A stretch of DNA of 64,000 nucleotides from Chrysophaeum taylorii (GCA_029834535.1 JAQMWT010000046.1:78214-142213), one strand, 5' to 3'. Positions 44,208-53,985 are shown, counted from the stretch's first letter. Notes: generated by a model not told the origin, from the letters alone. Made by a program: numbers and translations.

Positions 44208-45500
44208 ATGATAGTGCGTGTCTCGGCATCATTGTTATTCGTGGTCGGGGTGTCGAGGGCCCGCGCGGCGCCGCCGTCGTGGCCCCCTCGACTCCCGTGG
44301 CAGTGCCCGTGCCTCGCCGGGTACGGGTACGCGCCGAGCAACATAAGCGCGTTCGCGCGATTCGACGAAGCGCTGCGGGACCTGTCGAACGCGATGAAGT
44401 ATCCGCGGGATGTCTTGGCCGCTCGCGAAGCTTACGAGCGACCGTTCGCGGGGGTGTCGCTGAAGACGATGCGAACGTGGTCCCTCCCGCACTCCGGGTA
44501 CTACGGAAGGATGTGGGCAGACGATCTGACGGGATCGGCGATCGACGGATCGGGGGATTTGGAGGGATGGAGCGACGGCGCGCTCCGGGAAATCGCCACC
44601 ATAGGGGCCGTCTACAGCAACACGTTGTTCTATGTCCTCTACCTGTTGGAGGAGGGTGTCGTCAAGTGCGAGAACACCTGGGACCAGGCGTGGGCGTACT
44701 TCGCCGGGTCGCTCCAAGGCGAAGACGGCGACTCTTTTGGCGGCGGCGGCGCGAAGGGTCGGTCGCTGTTCGCCCTCGCCCAGAAGCGGTGCCCCCAGTT
44801 CGGAACGTGCAAGACCCTCACGGCGCGCAGCAACGAGATGGCTCGAATTTCGTGGCACCGAGGAAGGGACGGCCTGATCGTCAAGGACTGTCGCCTCGGG
44901 TACGATAGACTCCGAGTTATCAAGGGACAGATCATCGTGCCGTTGATCCAGGGCGTTCTGCGCCAAGCCTACGAGATCGACCCTGCAGCCAAGGCGTCGA
45001 ATCGTCAGAGCGAGCGAGCCGAGGGCTGGGCATACGTCTATCCGCTGCTTCCAATGGTCGCCGCCTGCGACGAGGCCAAGGCGGACATCCTGTACCGCAA
45101 CATGTACCTCAACGCCGATCCCGTCATTCCCGACGGTTACGTCGCCGTCAAAGACGCGCTCGAGTCCGTCTACGCGTGCCTTAACGTCACGTGCTTCGAC
45201 GTCGGCGCCCTCGTCGCTTGCGGCAACAGGGGTATCTCGCCCTGCTGGAACCCCTGTGTGGACAGGTTCACAGAATACTTCCACGGATCCACCACAGACA
45301 GCGAACAAAAGAGGCGACGCTATAGGAACAAGGCTATCCGCGTTTTCGTACTCGTTATCGTCGCCGCCGGCTGGCTCCTCGCCGCCTACCTCCTCATTTC
45401 CCTCTACCGCCAGCGCCCCTTCGCCGATGCCCTCGGTTTTGCTGCTTCATCAAACCTCAGAAGCGGCCAACAAAACGATGATCCCGTAGCGGCCACGTGA
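44208..45500 (+). CDS. Fea1-like iron-assimilation protein, membrane anchored (paralog 2)
   Basis: 430 residues from the ATG at 44208; an upstream in-frame ATG at 44130 would bury the signal peptide (residues 1-20, ending RARA). The body shares order and motifs with paralog 1: FAGVSLKTM, LFYVLYLLEEGVV, RCPQFGTC, IIVPLIQG, EGWAYVYPLLP, CLNVTCFDVGA and PCWNPC. The W-A-Y-V-Y-P-L-L-P...A-V-K-D-A...Y-x-C-L-N-V-T-C pattern fits algal Fea1 proteins, surface proteins induced by iron shortage. Conserved Cys pairs imply disulfides. A transmembrane helix (VFVLVIVAAGWLLAAYLLIS) at about 378-398 is followed by a cytosolic tail of about 30 residues. It has no intron where paralog 1 has one. It is about 10 kb from paralog 1 in the same orientation, suggesting local duplication split by transposons. 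Confidence 0.7.
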   Translation: MIVRVSASLLFVVGVSRARAAPPSWPPRLPWQCPCLAGYGYAPSNISAFARFDEALRDLSNAMKYPRDVLAAREAYERPFAGVSLKTMRTWSLPHSGYYGRMWADDLTGSAIDGSGDLEGWSDGALREIATIGAVYSNTLFYVLYLLEEGVVKCENTWDQAWAYFAGSLQGEDGDSFGGGGAKGRSLFALAQKRCPQFGTCKTLTARSNEMARISWHRGRDGLIVKDCRLGYDRLRVIKGQIIVPLIQGVLRQAYEIDPAAKASNRQSERAEGWAYVYPLLPMVAACDEAKADILYRNMYLNADPVIPDGYVAVKDALESVYACLNVTCFDVGALVACGNRGISPCWNPCVDRFTEYFHGSTTDSEQKRRRYRNKAIRVFVLVIVAAGWLLAAYLLISLYRQRPFADALGFAASSNLRSGQQNDDPVAAT

Positions 45501-45579
45501 CGACGGCCTGCATTTTGAACTCCAGCAACAACGCTCAAAACAAGCTGGGCACATCTACTGCTCCTCGTAGTAGAACGGA

Positions 45580-45676
45580 GAAGAAGAAGAAGAAGAAGAA
45601 GAAGAAGAAGAAGAAGAAGAAGAAGAAGAAGAAGAAGAAGAAGAAGAAGAAGAAGAAGAAGAAGAAGAAGAAGAAG
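45580..45676 (+). repeat. (GAA)n microsatellite
   Basis: About 32 GAA units in the 3' flank of the second Fea1-like gene. The Lys-rich frame through it is not a gene. Confidence 0.95.
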
Positions 45677-45873
45677 CTATAATACTAACAATTTGCACAG
45701 ACCGACTCGACGGCGTGCATTCCTCTCTTTATAATAATCGAGACCACCATCCTATCATCCGTCCTAACATATAAGAAGAAGATGGAAGTTGTAGTAGTAA
45801 TAGCAAGGGGAGGGGTGGGGTGTGAATACCTATTCGCGCAACCACATCATAGACAGACAGCAGCACGCTCCGA

Positions 45874-47052
45874 CTACGCCGCGTGATGGATGACGGTATC
45901 GAGGGCGGTCTGGAAGTTGGCGACGGTGAGGTCGACGTCCTTGAGCTTGTCAAGGCCGAAGAGGCCAATGCGGAAGGACTGGTAGGTATCGGGCTCGCCA
46001 ATCATGAGGGGCACGCCGGCCGCGATCTGGAGCGAGGAGGCATCTTTGAACTTGCCCGCGTAGGAGGCGTCTGGGGCAAAAACGACGGCGACCCCGGGGG
46101 CCTCGAAGCCGTCCGCAGCGACGCTCTTGAAGCCGCGGTCCTTCAGAACGTCCCGAACCCCCATGCCGAGGCGCCAGCAAGCGTCCTGGGCCTTGTCCAA
46201 GCCAAAGTTCTCCGTCTCGAAGACGACGTCCCGGAACGCTCGAATCGCGTCCGTCGGCATCGTCGCGTGGTACATGTGGCCACCCGCGAGATAGGCCCCC
46301 ATAACCTGGTGCCACTTGGCGAGGTCGATCGTGAAGGACGAGGGGGCTTGGGCTTTGGCAATCTCGACGGCGGACTCGCTCAGCATCGCCACGCCCACGG
46401 CCGCGGGGCCCGACCACCCTTTCTGCGGTGCCGTCACGTAGCAGTCGACCCCCAAATCCCCCATGTCGATCCAGGCCGTGCCGCTCGCGACGCCGTCGAG
46501 GCACATCACTGCGCCAACCTCGTGTGCCGCCGAGGCGAGGTCCCTGACGTAGTCGTCCGGAAGAATGATGCCTGCCGACGTTTCGACGTGCGGCGCCGCC
46601 ACCAACGACGGTTTGGTGGCCCGGATCGTCGCGACAACCTCCTCGATTGGCGCCGGGGTCACCGCCTCCCCGAACCGCGCCTTGAGCACGTGCATTTGGG
46701 ACTCGGGCTTCCCCATAGCCTCGAAGATCTGGCTCCACCGGTACGAGAAGTAGCCGTTCCGGACCACCACCACGTCCCCCGACCCGAATGCCCGCGCGGC
46801 GGCCTCCATCGCGTACGTCCCCGAGCCCGGGACCAGGACGCAGCTCGCGGCGTTGTAGGCCCGAGTCAACGAGCCGTGGAGGTCAAGCATCACCTCTTGG
46901 AACGGACTGCTCATGTGGTTCAGGGCGCGGTCGGTGTAGACGACCGAGTACTCCAGCAGCCCCCCGTTGTGCTCGATGAGTTCGTCGGGGACAACGTGAT
47001 TCCGGGCCTTGGCGGCGACGGCGGACAGGCGTCGCATGCTACGGAGCGCCAT
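45874..47052 (-). CDS. Class V aminotransferase (alanine/serine-glyoxylate type)
   Basis: PLP-dependent fold-type I enzyme of 392 residues. Glycine-rich loop LVPGSGTYAMEA, the RNGYFSYRW block, the D-G-V-A-S-G-T-A cofactor-aspartate region and the Schiff-base lysine in APQKGWSGP (about residue 211) are all present. These match a branch of the alanine-glyoxylate / serine-glyoxylate aminotransferase family found in marine bacteria and algae; photorespiratory glyoxylate transamination is the likely role. The start at 47052 gives MALRSMRRLSAVAAKARNHV, a plausible mitochondrial presequence; an ATG at 47154 would add 34 residues of less convincing sequence. Substrate cannot be fixed from sequence, and other class V substrates remain possible. 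It is intronless and ends 373 bases from the second Fea1-like gene, convergently. Confidence 0.88.
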   Translation of the reverse strand: MALRSMRRLSAVAAKARNHVVPDELIEHNGGLLEYSVVYTDRALNHMSSPFQEVMLDLHGSLTRAYNAASCVLVPGSGTYAMEAAARAFGSGDVVVVRNGYFSYRWSQIFEAMGKPESQMHVLKARFGEAVTPAPIEEVVATIRATKPSLVAAPHVETSAGIILPDDYVRDLASAAHEVGAVMCLDGVASGTAWIDMGDLGVDCYVTAPQKGWSGPAAVGVAMLSESAVEIAKAQAPSSFTIDLAKWHQVMGAYLAGGHMYHATMPTDAIRAFRDVVFETENFGLDKAQDACWRLGMGVRDVLKDRGFKSVAADGFEAPGVAVVFAPDASYAGKFKDASSLQIAAGVPLMIGEPDTYQSFRIGLFGLDKLKDVDLTVANFQTALDTVIHHAA

Positions 47053-48077
47053 TGCTGCGTCAGACTGGGTTCGGAAGAACCGTGTCGTCAGCGGATGGAT
47101 ACATGGGGGGAAGAGGAATTCACATTGTAAATGTAAGAGGGGGGGGTAGGTCATAGTAATATTAAGTCTTTGGACGACGCGACTCGCGGCGCGACGGCAC
47201 ACAAACCGGGCCCCGAACCCAAGTCAGTGCGGAAGAAGAAGCTCATTTCGGCGAAGGACGCACCAACCTAAAGCGTCGATCCTTTGACAAGACGACGGAG
47301 GATGCTTTTTTAATGCGAAGAAGAAGCGGAAGCAGCAACAAACGTTTGCGGCGGTGGTGGTGGAGAAATACTGTCGGCAGGGCTGAGCGAAGATGTCGAA
47401 GAACTCCGAGTGAAAGAAATTGATCTTGTGCATCGAGGCTTTAATAGTGAATTTGTCTTTCGACAGTCGATCCACGCGCGCGACTGCGGGACACCAGTCG
47501 TCGCGACCGAGGTTAACTCACTGGTGGAATCGGCGATCGCGAGGAACTGCGCGCAGGACGCGGCCATGACCTGGGCATTAAGGTCCGCCGCATCTTGCCG
47601 GCGCCGTCACAATCGGAAAAGCGACCGCAACCTCGAGCCCCCCCTACAGCTGTTTTCTGCCCACGAGGTATTCCATGCGGCGAGTTGCCCTCGGCCAAGC
47701 TCTTCGTGGGGTTCTAATCGCAGCACTCGAACCACCTCACCGGGAAAGCCCTCTGGGAGCGAAGCAAAGATGGCTCCAGTAGCGCGGCTGCCGTGCTCGC
47801 TAACAGCGCCTCTTGTCATCATCTACAGCGCAGGAGCCAATCACGTAGCGTGTATTTTTCGTATCCAAGCGCCACAGCCCGTCGAAACTCGAGAGAGAGA
47901 AGCATGTTGATGAGGCCTGAGACCATCTCAAGTCGTCGTCACTCACCCTTTTTTTTCGTACAAAAAGAAGTGATTTTTGGTATGTAGTAGTAGCAGAACC
48001 CAGCCGTTGGATTTTTACTCTCTAAGTTAAGGGTAAAGGAATGAGGTTGTTTGACTCTCTGTTGAGTAAAGGAGGTG
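47053..48077. other. Intergenic with possible decayed coding
   Basis: On the minus strand the pieces 47822-47607, 47567-47400 and 47475-47300 read like fragments of one protein in different frames (for example LPEGFPGEVVRVLRLE, then AQVMAASCAQFLAIADSTSE and DRLSKDKFTIKASMHKINFF). No family is recognised. It may be a gene with introns or a relic. Confidence 0.3.
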
Positions 48078-49406
48078 ATGTTCGCGGTCGACCGCAGAAA
48101 GGTCGCGAGGGACAGGATTCTCATGCACCCGTCGGACATGAGATCCATGGGCCTCGTCGCGGGGGAGCTTGTGGTTGTCGCCGGCGTGCTGACGATGAGC
48201 GTCTGGCCCTCGAGGGACGTCCGTCCTTCTCGAGTGCACTGCGACACCGCGCGCGCTCAAGTCATGGTGCAGCGACGAGCTTCAACAGAAGCGCCAAAAG
48301 CGTGCCGGACAGTCACCACAAAGCTCGTGCGCGGGATTGGCAGGCTCGCGCACAAACAACTCGACGAGGACGCCGCCGACGCAACTAAAAGAACTTTTGT
48401 TGATCTCGCGAGCCTAGCCGCGTTGACAGTCCTCGACGCGGGCCAGGCCGAGACGGCCATCGCCCGCGTCGGCCGCGAGCACGCGGCCCTCTTATCCACG
48501 GGCCTTAAAAAAGCCGATGGGAAGTATCTCTTTGTTAGTACGAAGGGGGGGGGAGGAGAAGTCGTCGTCGTCGTCGACGAGGACCCCGACTCCGCTTCGA
48601 TGGGCTTTCCGAGCGCCGCCGCGCTCCAGTCCCCTGGCAGCAACGAAATAAGTCTCGGCGAGCTCGCCTCGGCCTCCAAGGCCGCCATGCTCAAACGCAC
48701 GCAACAATTAGAGCCGGCGGCAGCGCCTCGGGTCGTCGTCGTCGTCGGCTTAGACCGGACCAAAGAACTTCTGCGCCGGAGCCTCGACGACGACTCGGGG
48801 GTGCTGCTCTACGGACCGCCCGGGTGTTCCAAGACGCTGCTGGCTCGAGCAGTCGCCTCCGAGTCCAACCACAACTTCGTGCCCCTCCGAGGCGTTTTGT
48901 CCAAGTGGCTGGGCGAGTCAGAGCGGGAAGTCCGACGCGTCTTTCGAGACGCGAGGAAAAGACGGCCGTCCGTAGTGTTCATCGACGAGGTCGATGCGAT
49001 CGCCTCCCACCGCGACACGGCCGCCGCGCACGCGCGAGTCACGACCCAGCTCCTCGTGGAAATCGACGCGGGTGGCGTCGCTGTCATCGCCGCGACGAAC
49101 AGGCCGGATAGACTCGATCCGGCGCTGCTGCGACCGGGCCGCATCGACCGACTCGTCTACTGTCCGCCGCCCGACAGGCCCGCGGCAGCAGCGATCCTCA
49201 AGGCCCCCGTGGAACTCGATCCGCGCTTTTCTGCGGCGGAACTTGTTGGCATCTCGAGACGGGCGGCCTTGCTCGCGATCGAACGCGGCGAAGAGGAGGT
49301 GACGGACCACCTCATTCGACTCGTGGGGACTCAGACCACCCCCGTCGCGACGGAGGCCGTCCTCCACTTCTATCGAGCCTGGGCGACCGCGGTCACGACG
49401 TCATGA
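48078..49406 (+). CDS. AFG2/SPATA5-like AAA ATPase with one ATPase module
   Basis: 442 residues from the ATG at 48078. Residues 1-45 (MHPSDMRSMGLVAGELVVV) resemble the double-psi barrel at the N-terminus of CDC48/AFG2 proteins. Walker A is GPPGCSKT at 246-253; the Cys-Ser variant is typical of the second ATPase domain of AFG2/SPATA5. Then come KWLGESEREVRRVF, Walker B VVFIDEVDAI with catalytic Asp303-Glu304, and the second region of homology ATNRPDRLDPALLRPGRID with arginine fingers. AFG2 releases shuttling factors from pre-60S ribosomes. The family normally has two tandem ATPase domains, here only one lies behind a low-complexity linker (Val/Asp runs near 155-170), so domain loss or a divergent paralog is likely. 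It is convergent with the methyltransferase gene 15 bases away. Confidence 0.85.
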   Translation: MFAVDRRKVARDRILMHPSDMRSMGLVAGELVVVAGVLTMSVWPSRDVRPSRVHCDTARAQVMVQRRASTEAPKACRTVTTKLVRGIGRLAHKQLDEDAADATKRTFVDLASLAALTVLDAGQAETAIARVGREHAALLSTGLKKADGKYLFVSTKGGGGEVVVVVDEDPDSASMGFPSAAALQSPGSNEISLGELASASKAAMLKRTQQLEPAAAPRVVVVVGLDRTKELLRRSLDDDSGVLLYGPPGCSKTLLARAVASESNHNFVPLRGVLSKWLGESEREVRRVFRDARKRRPSVVFIDEVDAIASHRDTAAAHARVTTQLLVEIDAGGVAVIAATNRPDRLDPALLRPGRIDRLVYCPPPDRPAAAAILKAPVELDPRFSAAELVGISRRAALLAIERGEEEVTDHLIRLVGTQTTPVATEAVLHFYRAWATAVTTS

Positions 49407-49421
49407 TGATAATAATATTAA

Positions 49422-50147
49422 TTACAGCGGGACGACGACATCGTCGTCGTCGCAGCCTGGACCCGCGGCGAAGGTGAGAGCGCGGTACGACTCGCCGCCA
49501 GCGAGGGTGGCCTTGTCGTCGTGCGTAAGCACGAACCGCGAGGAGAAGCGAGCGAGATAATCGAGGATGGCCCGGGGGGTGCCGTACTCCTTGCGCATGG
49601 GCCCGACAAGGGAAAAGGCGGCGACGGTCGCCGAGCGCGCGAGCGCGCGCAGCACGCACTCCTTCGCTTCGACGGTGAAGCCGTGCCAGACCGCCGTCAC
49701 GACGACGATCGAGGAGGACGCCTCGACCCCGAACACCTCGCGCACCCAGCCCTCGATGCTCCCCTCGTCCAGCGCGGTGACGTCGGTCTCGCACTCTAGG
49801 CGCCCGTTCGCCATGCCCAGTTTCTCGGCCATCGCTCGAAATTTCGCCCCGAGCGACTCCCCCGCGACCTCGACCCCCAAAGAACGCTCGGCCCCGAGTG
49901 CGAGCGCCCCGAGCATCACTTTCCCGTCGGCGGCACCAACGTCGAGGTGCGTGCGCCCGCGAACACGCAGCCGATCGAGGACGCGCCGCACCGACGAGTT
50001 CGTCAACGTCCCGTACAGCCCGCGACCGTCGTGCCCGAGCCCGGGCTTGAACTTGGTGAACACCGACATGGCCTCGTCCCACCCGTCCCGCGCCTTCTTG
50101 GACGACTTCTTCTTCTTCTCGGGCGTCACCTCTATCGCGCGCTTCAT
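49422..50147 (-). CDS. Class I SAM-dependent methyltransferase, possibly DOT1-like
   Basis: 241 residues from the ATG at 50147. Motif I is HLDVGAADGKVMLGALALGA, followed by an acidic strand end GVEV, the expected SAM site of a Rossmann methyltransferase. The order GRGLYGTLT, H-L-D-V-G, G-V-E-V resembles DOT1-type histone H3-K79 methyltransferases (where the core reads D-L-G-S-G and G-I-E), and the Lys-rich N-terminus (KKKKSSKKARD) could bind DNA or direct nuclear import. DOT1 assignment is tentative because the substrate-channel residues are not clear. Divergent from the protease gene starting at 50339, sharing a 190-base intergenic region with a (GGT)n run. Confidence 0.7.
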   Translation of the reverse strand: MKRAIEVTPEKKKKSSKKARDGWDEAMSVFTKFKPGLGHDGRGLYGTLTNSSVRRVLDRLRVRGRTHLDVGAADGKVMLGALALGAERSLGVEVAGESLGAKFRAMAEKLGMANGRLECETDVTALDEGSIEGWVREVFGVEASSSIVVVTAVWHGFTVEAKECVLRALARSATVAAFSLVGPMRKEYGTPRAILDYLARFSSRFVLTHDDKATLAGGESYRALTFAAGPGCDDDDVVVPL

Positions 50148-50167
50148 CTATCTCCCTCCCTCCCTCT

Positions 50168-50201
50168 GGGTGGTGGTGGTGGTGGTGGTGGTGGTGGTGG
50201 T
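50168..50201 (+). repeat. (GGT)n microsatellite in a divergent promoter
   Basis: Eleven GGT units 20 bases upstream of the methyltransferase start codon. Confidence 0.9.
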
Positions 50202-50338
50202 TTACTTGTTGCACTTTTGAACGAGTCGAATGAATTTCGCCGAAACCTTACCCCTTTTTTCCAACCCAAAACCTGGGACCACGACAAAGATTTGGAAAGA
50301 GTGCGTGGTGCGACTTTCGGGACGACTGGACCACCACC

Positions 50339-51094
50339 ATGCGCACCATGATACGGCCGGACAAGCGAAGCGTTGTCGTGAGCGCGATCCTGCTGACGAT
50401 GCCGTCGGTAATCATGTGGTTTGAGTGCGTGCGGTCGACGCGCGCGGTGCGCGCGTGCCTCGTCTTCCACTTATTCATGGCGATAGCTCTCGTCTTCCAC
50501 CGCGGCGGCGAGGTTCGGCGCTCGGGCGCCGCCGATCCAAGGCCCGTGGGGAGCTTCGCGGCATTCCTCGCGATCGGATTGGCGTTGTACCTCTGTTGTC
50601 GCGCGGCTTCGTCGCCGGGGGAATATCTCGGCGTCGGCCTCGAGTCATTTCGGGATACCCTCGACGCCTACGGCGTCGATGACCCCTTCAAGATGGCCGT
50701 GTTTGCGGTCTACTTCTCGACCATCAATCCAATCCTCGAGGAGCTTTTTTGGCGGACCGTCCTCCGCGCGAGACTCGCCCGCGACTACGACGCGAAGCAA
50801 GCACCGCCTTTCTTCCTCGGATCTCCGTCGGACGCGCTTGCTGCCTCGGCCTACGCGGCCTACCACGCTATCATCATCGCGAATCTCATGCCCCCCTGGT
50901 TCAACCTCGGTGTCGCCTTCCCCTTCCTCGTCGCCTTCGGCCAGGCGCTCGCCTTCGTCGTCGACCGCAAGGGCCTTTCGACGGCAATCGCCCTCCACGC
51001 GGCCCTCGACCTCTCCGCCGCCTGCTGGATTTACGACCTCCGCTTCGGCTGCCTCGACCCTTTCTTCGCTGCCGCGGTAATGCCAACCCCTTGA
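50339..51094 (+). CDS. CPBP-family intramembrane metalloprotease (CAAX-protease-like)
   Basis: 251 residues from the ATG at 50339. Hydrophobic segments are visible at about 11-29, 38-55, 78-98, 120-134, 160-180 and 195-240. The first family motif, EE-x3-R, is E134-E135-L-F-W-R139; the second, with the zinc-ligand His, is AYHAIII at about 178-184; the third is LHAALD near 220. This arrangement is that of CPBP/Abi-type proteases related to Rce1, which cleave within or next to membranes. In algae such proteins are often plastid-located, but no transit peptide is clear. Intronless. Catalytic residues look intact. Substrate unknown. Confidence 0.78.
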   Translation: MRTMIRPDKRSVVVSAILLTMPSVIMWFECVRSTRAVRACLVFHLFMAIALVFHRGGEVRRSGAADPRPVGSFAAFLAIGLALYLCCRAASSPGEYLGVGLESFRDTLDAYGVDDPFKMAVFAVYFSTINPILEELFWRTVLRARLARDYDAKQAPPFFLGSPSDALAASAYAAYHAIIIANLMPPWFNLGVAFPFLVAFGQALAFVVDRKGLSTAIALHAALDLSAACWIYDLRFGCLDPFFAAAVMPTP

Positions 51095-52159
51095 TCATCT
51101 TTTTTAACTCGATTTTGTTCCCATCGATCGACATGTATATCAAGAACGCGCATTCTTAATTTTAAATCGCATCTTGGTTGACGACGACCGCCGGGCGACT
51201 TTTTTTTTCGGCACCCCTCATTTTTTCTCTCTCTCGTCTAGACTCGGGTTTTTGAGTGCCGGCGAAGACTTTTCGGTTGGAATTCTTTGGCGTCCGTTGT
51301 GGCGGAAAACTCCTGCTTCTTAGGGCTTGCCCTATATTTTTTGCCTTACCCTTCTGGTTGGTGACCCCCACACACACCCCCCTCTTAGCGGTCGACATTT
51401 AAAGACACCCCTTCATACACAACCCACCCACATCCTTCATGCCCCCCCCACAAACACCCCTCTTAGCAGTCGACATTTAAAGACACCCCTTCATATAAGG
51501 AGTATCTTTTATCGATCTCCCAGCCTCAAGTGAGAGAGGTTTGGCCAGTGATTGCTGTGGCGACGACCGAGGTGTACCCCCCTCCCAGAACGACTACCCC
51601 GAGTGTACGAGGGTGCGGGCGTGTCTAGGTGAGCCCCCGAGCTAAGCCTCGTTTCGTTCCGCCATATCCGTGATTGATGATGTGCTTCGCATTACATCTC
51701 TTTATGCGGCTTCGGTAGTGCACATCGGACTGCCCCCCAAGGTCGCGACACCCGGGTAACACATCTGTCTGAGGGAAAGCCGTGATTAGGACTCGGAGAA
51801 AAAAAAACTCTGCAGTGAAAAGAAGTAAGGGCTGTGGACCAGAACTGGTGTATTGACAAGTGCAGGCCAGTAATAAGTTCGCCTGGTCCCAAATCTCAAA
51901 CCCCACATTCACTTGTTCCTAAATCTTAAAACCCTTTCGTGCAGCTGCGCGTCGGTCCATCGATAAAAGTCGTGCTTCTGAGGGTGTGTCCCACGTCTTC
52001 GTTCTCTCTCCGACACGAATGAGTCGGTGCTGCGGCCATAGGCAAGTGCGGGGCAGTACGTTCACTCGGTCCCAATTTTCAAACTCCACGCAGCTTCGTG
52101 CAGCGCTCACTTCGACCCGGTCCCTCGCAAACACTCACCCTTCTTAGCCTTAGGGCGCT
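51095..52159. other. Intergenic with mobile-module copies
   Basis: Two reversed copies of the ~70-base module (CTTAGCAGTCGACATTTAAAG) lie at about 51360-51400 and 51430-51490. A partial Helitron-like 3' end (ACAAGTGCAGGCCAGTAATA) lies at 51856, with diverged relatives near 52043. No gene is recognised. Confidence 0.5.
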
Positions 52160-52800
52160 TCACCTCTTCGTTCTCTGTTCAACATGCATGAGTCGGTGCT
52201 GCGGCCTGCTGGGCTCTGCACTCGACGCCTCTGCTGCGGGAGAGGGGGCGGCTACCGCTACACGCGGACCTCGCAGTAGACGACATTGCGCGTGTAGACG
52301 CCGGGGGGGTAGGCTTTGTCGACATTGCGCAACGTGGGGTAGGGCGGTGTCGTCGACCCAGAAAACGATGTCCTCGGGCTTGCCGACTCGGCAGAGAGCC
52401 ACGTAGAGCTGGCCGTAGCTGAAGACGGGCTCGGGCAAGAGGACGCCGACCTTGCGAGGCGCCTGGCCCTGGCTCTTGTTGATCGTTTTGGCGAAGGCGG
52501 GCCGGGAGGGGAAATGGTTGGAGGAGCCTCGGCGAGACGATACGATCGATGATGTGTCGGGTGCCGTTGCAGTGGCCGTGCGACGGGTCGAGGTTGCGAA
52601 GACTTTAAGCTCGCGCTCAAAGTCGGCATGCCGTTGATTGTCATGGAGTTGACAATCTCGAGTGGAAAGAGTGAGGTTTCGTCTTCCGACCCAGCCTAGT
52701 CAGCCGAAAAGAACTCCGACGTCTCGTCTCCGGGAAAAAAAGGCCGCGGACACCACCCCACCAGGCCGCGGACACCCGCGTGTTGTCAGCATCGACAATA
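52160..52800 (-). pseudogene. Diverged Helitron helicase C-terminal relic
   Basis: More diverged than the other copies and useful for recognising the family: on the minus strand it reads [41 protein letters not shown] and, in another frame, [14 protein letters not shown], the usual end of Helitron helicases (T-K-N-V-V-Y-x-E-V). The first part lies at 52640-52560. Several frameshifts separate the pieces. Confidence 0.75.
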
Positions 52801-53534
52801 TCGTTTCGGCGTGGCGTGACTGCGCACTTCTCATACGGTAAAGTGGGTACACGATGAAGAAAGGAGACCGCTCACGCAATCGATGACGACGCCGTCATAG
52901 TCGCATTTCCATAGGCATGCCATAGGTATGCCATAGGCATGCGTGCACGTGATATTGTAACAGTACACTACAACAGTTACTTCTGCGACGCCGGCTACTA
53001 CAGCACAGAGAGTTTCCAGAAATCACTGTCGCTACAGCACGGAGAGTTTGCAGAAAAAACTGTCGCACAGCACCAGCAAATGCAGCTGCAACGCCTGCGA
53101 CGGTGTTTGAGGATGCGCATCATGTCATCATCACACCATGGTTGCACTCGCGCAGGCTGCAAGCACATCCGAGGGTAGTGTTCGCCATTAGCTACTACCA
53201 GATACAAAATTCCGTGCACAGAGCTCGTCAGATCTCACGAAGGTGTCGGCTAGAGAAGGTGTCGGCTAGAGAGCATGCATAATTCCCGATGTGAAGGACC
53301 TTTTTTTAAAGCATTTGAGGTGATGAAGGACGCAGTTTTGACGGACGCACATCATGACATCACACAATAAGCGCATTTGCGTAGGCTGCATGCACATAAG
53401 ACAGTCATATTCACCCTTGCCTCCTATTTTCAGATGTAAAATTCCGTGGACAGAACTAGTCGGGCCTCTAAAGGATCTGTCATTATCGCCGCTAACGCGT
53501 CGACAATATGCAGAAAAGTGCTCGTTCCGCACGA
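52801..53534. other. Intergenic with diverged duplications
   Basis: CCATAGG(C/T)ATG occurs three times at 52908-52940. A ~38-base unit with GAGAGTTT(C/G)CAGAAA is duplicated at 53000-53075. A longer diverged duplication links about 53110-53225 and 53345-53460 (GCGCA...GTAGGCTGCATGCACAT and AAAATTCCGTG). No gene recognised. Confidence 0.5.
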
Positions 53535-53606
53535 AGCTTCCGCGGGGATTCGAACCCCGGTCAACAGATTCAAAGTCTGTGGTGATGACCACTACACTAC
53601 GGAAGC
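53535..53606 (-). tRNA. tRNA-Gln (anticodon TTG)
   Basis: Read on the minus strand: acceptor GCTTCCG pairs fully with CGGAAGC, with a T discriminator base. The D arm is TAGTGTAGTGGTCATCACC. The anticodon stem ACAGA/TCTGT encloses CTTTGAA, giving anticodon TTG (reads CAA/CAG). The T arm is CGGGG-TTCGAAT-CCCCG. There is no intron and no encoded CCA. An oligo-T pol III terminator follows about 20 bases downstream (53513-53516 as AAAA on the plus strand). Confidence 0.95.
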
Positions 53607-53744
53607 TTCATGGAACCCCTAATCACGACAATTTTCGTTGAAATGTTTTTATAAAAAAAGGAAATGGTAAATACGGTTTGCTATCGTGCAAAATGACCTC
53701 TAACGGACTGTTTACCGCCCTGAGCGCTTCTACGCGCACTTTTT

Positions 53745-53985
53745 TGCGATGGAGCACGGTGTCTTCTGCACCTGCGCCTAGCGAGAATACGTTCGTCCTC
53801 CCGGCGTAGGTTGGCACCTGTTCGCCTCCCGGGCGGGCCGGTTGCAAGTCTGAACGCTCGCAGCGGGACGGGTTATGGCCGGGGGACGCAGAAGGAATCT
53901 TTAATGACGAGATGGTCGTCACTCAAATCGCGGTCTCCACGTCGCATGGCGACAGGCGCCGAATCTCTCCCGACGCTCCTTGCAG
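53745..53985 (+). mobile_element. (TTAG)n-tailed repeat, diverged copy without tail
   Basis: Shares TTGCGATGGAG, GGCGTAGGTTGGCACCT, TTCGCCTCCCGGGCGGGCC and GCATGGCGACA with the family but is noticeably older than the other copies. Confidence 0.6.

Noticed and set aside
45497-45682. 61-codon Lys-rich frame
   Set aside because: It is the (GAA)n microsatellite read in one frame.
45883-47130. 415-codon plus-strand frame
   Set aside because: Antisense to a clear class V aminotransferase with all active-site motifs.
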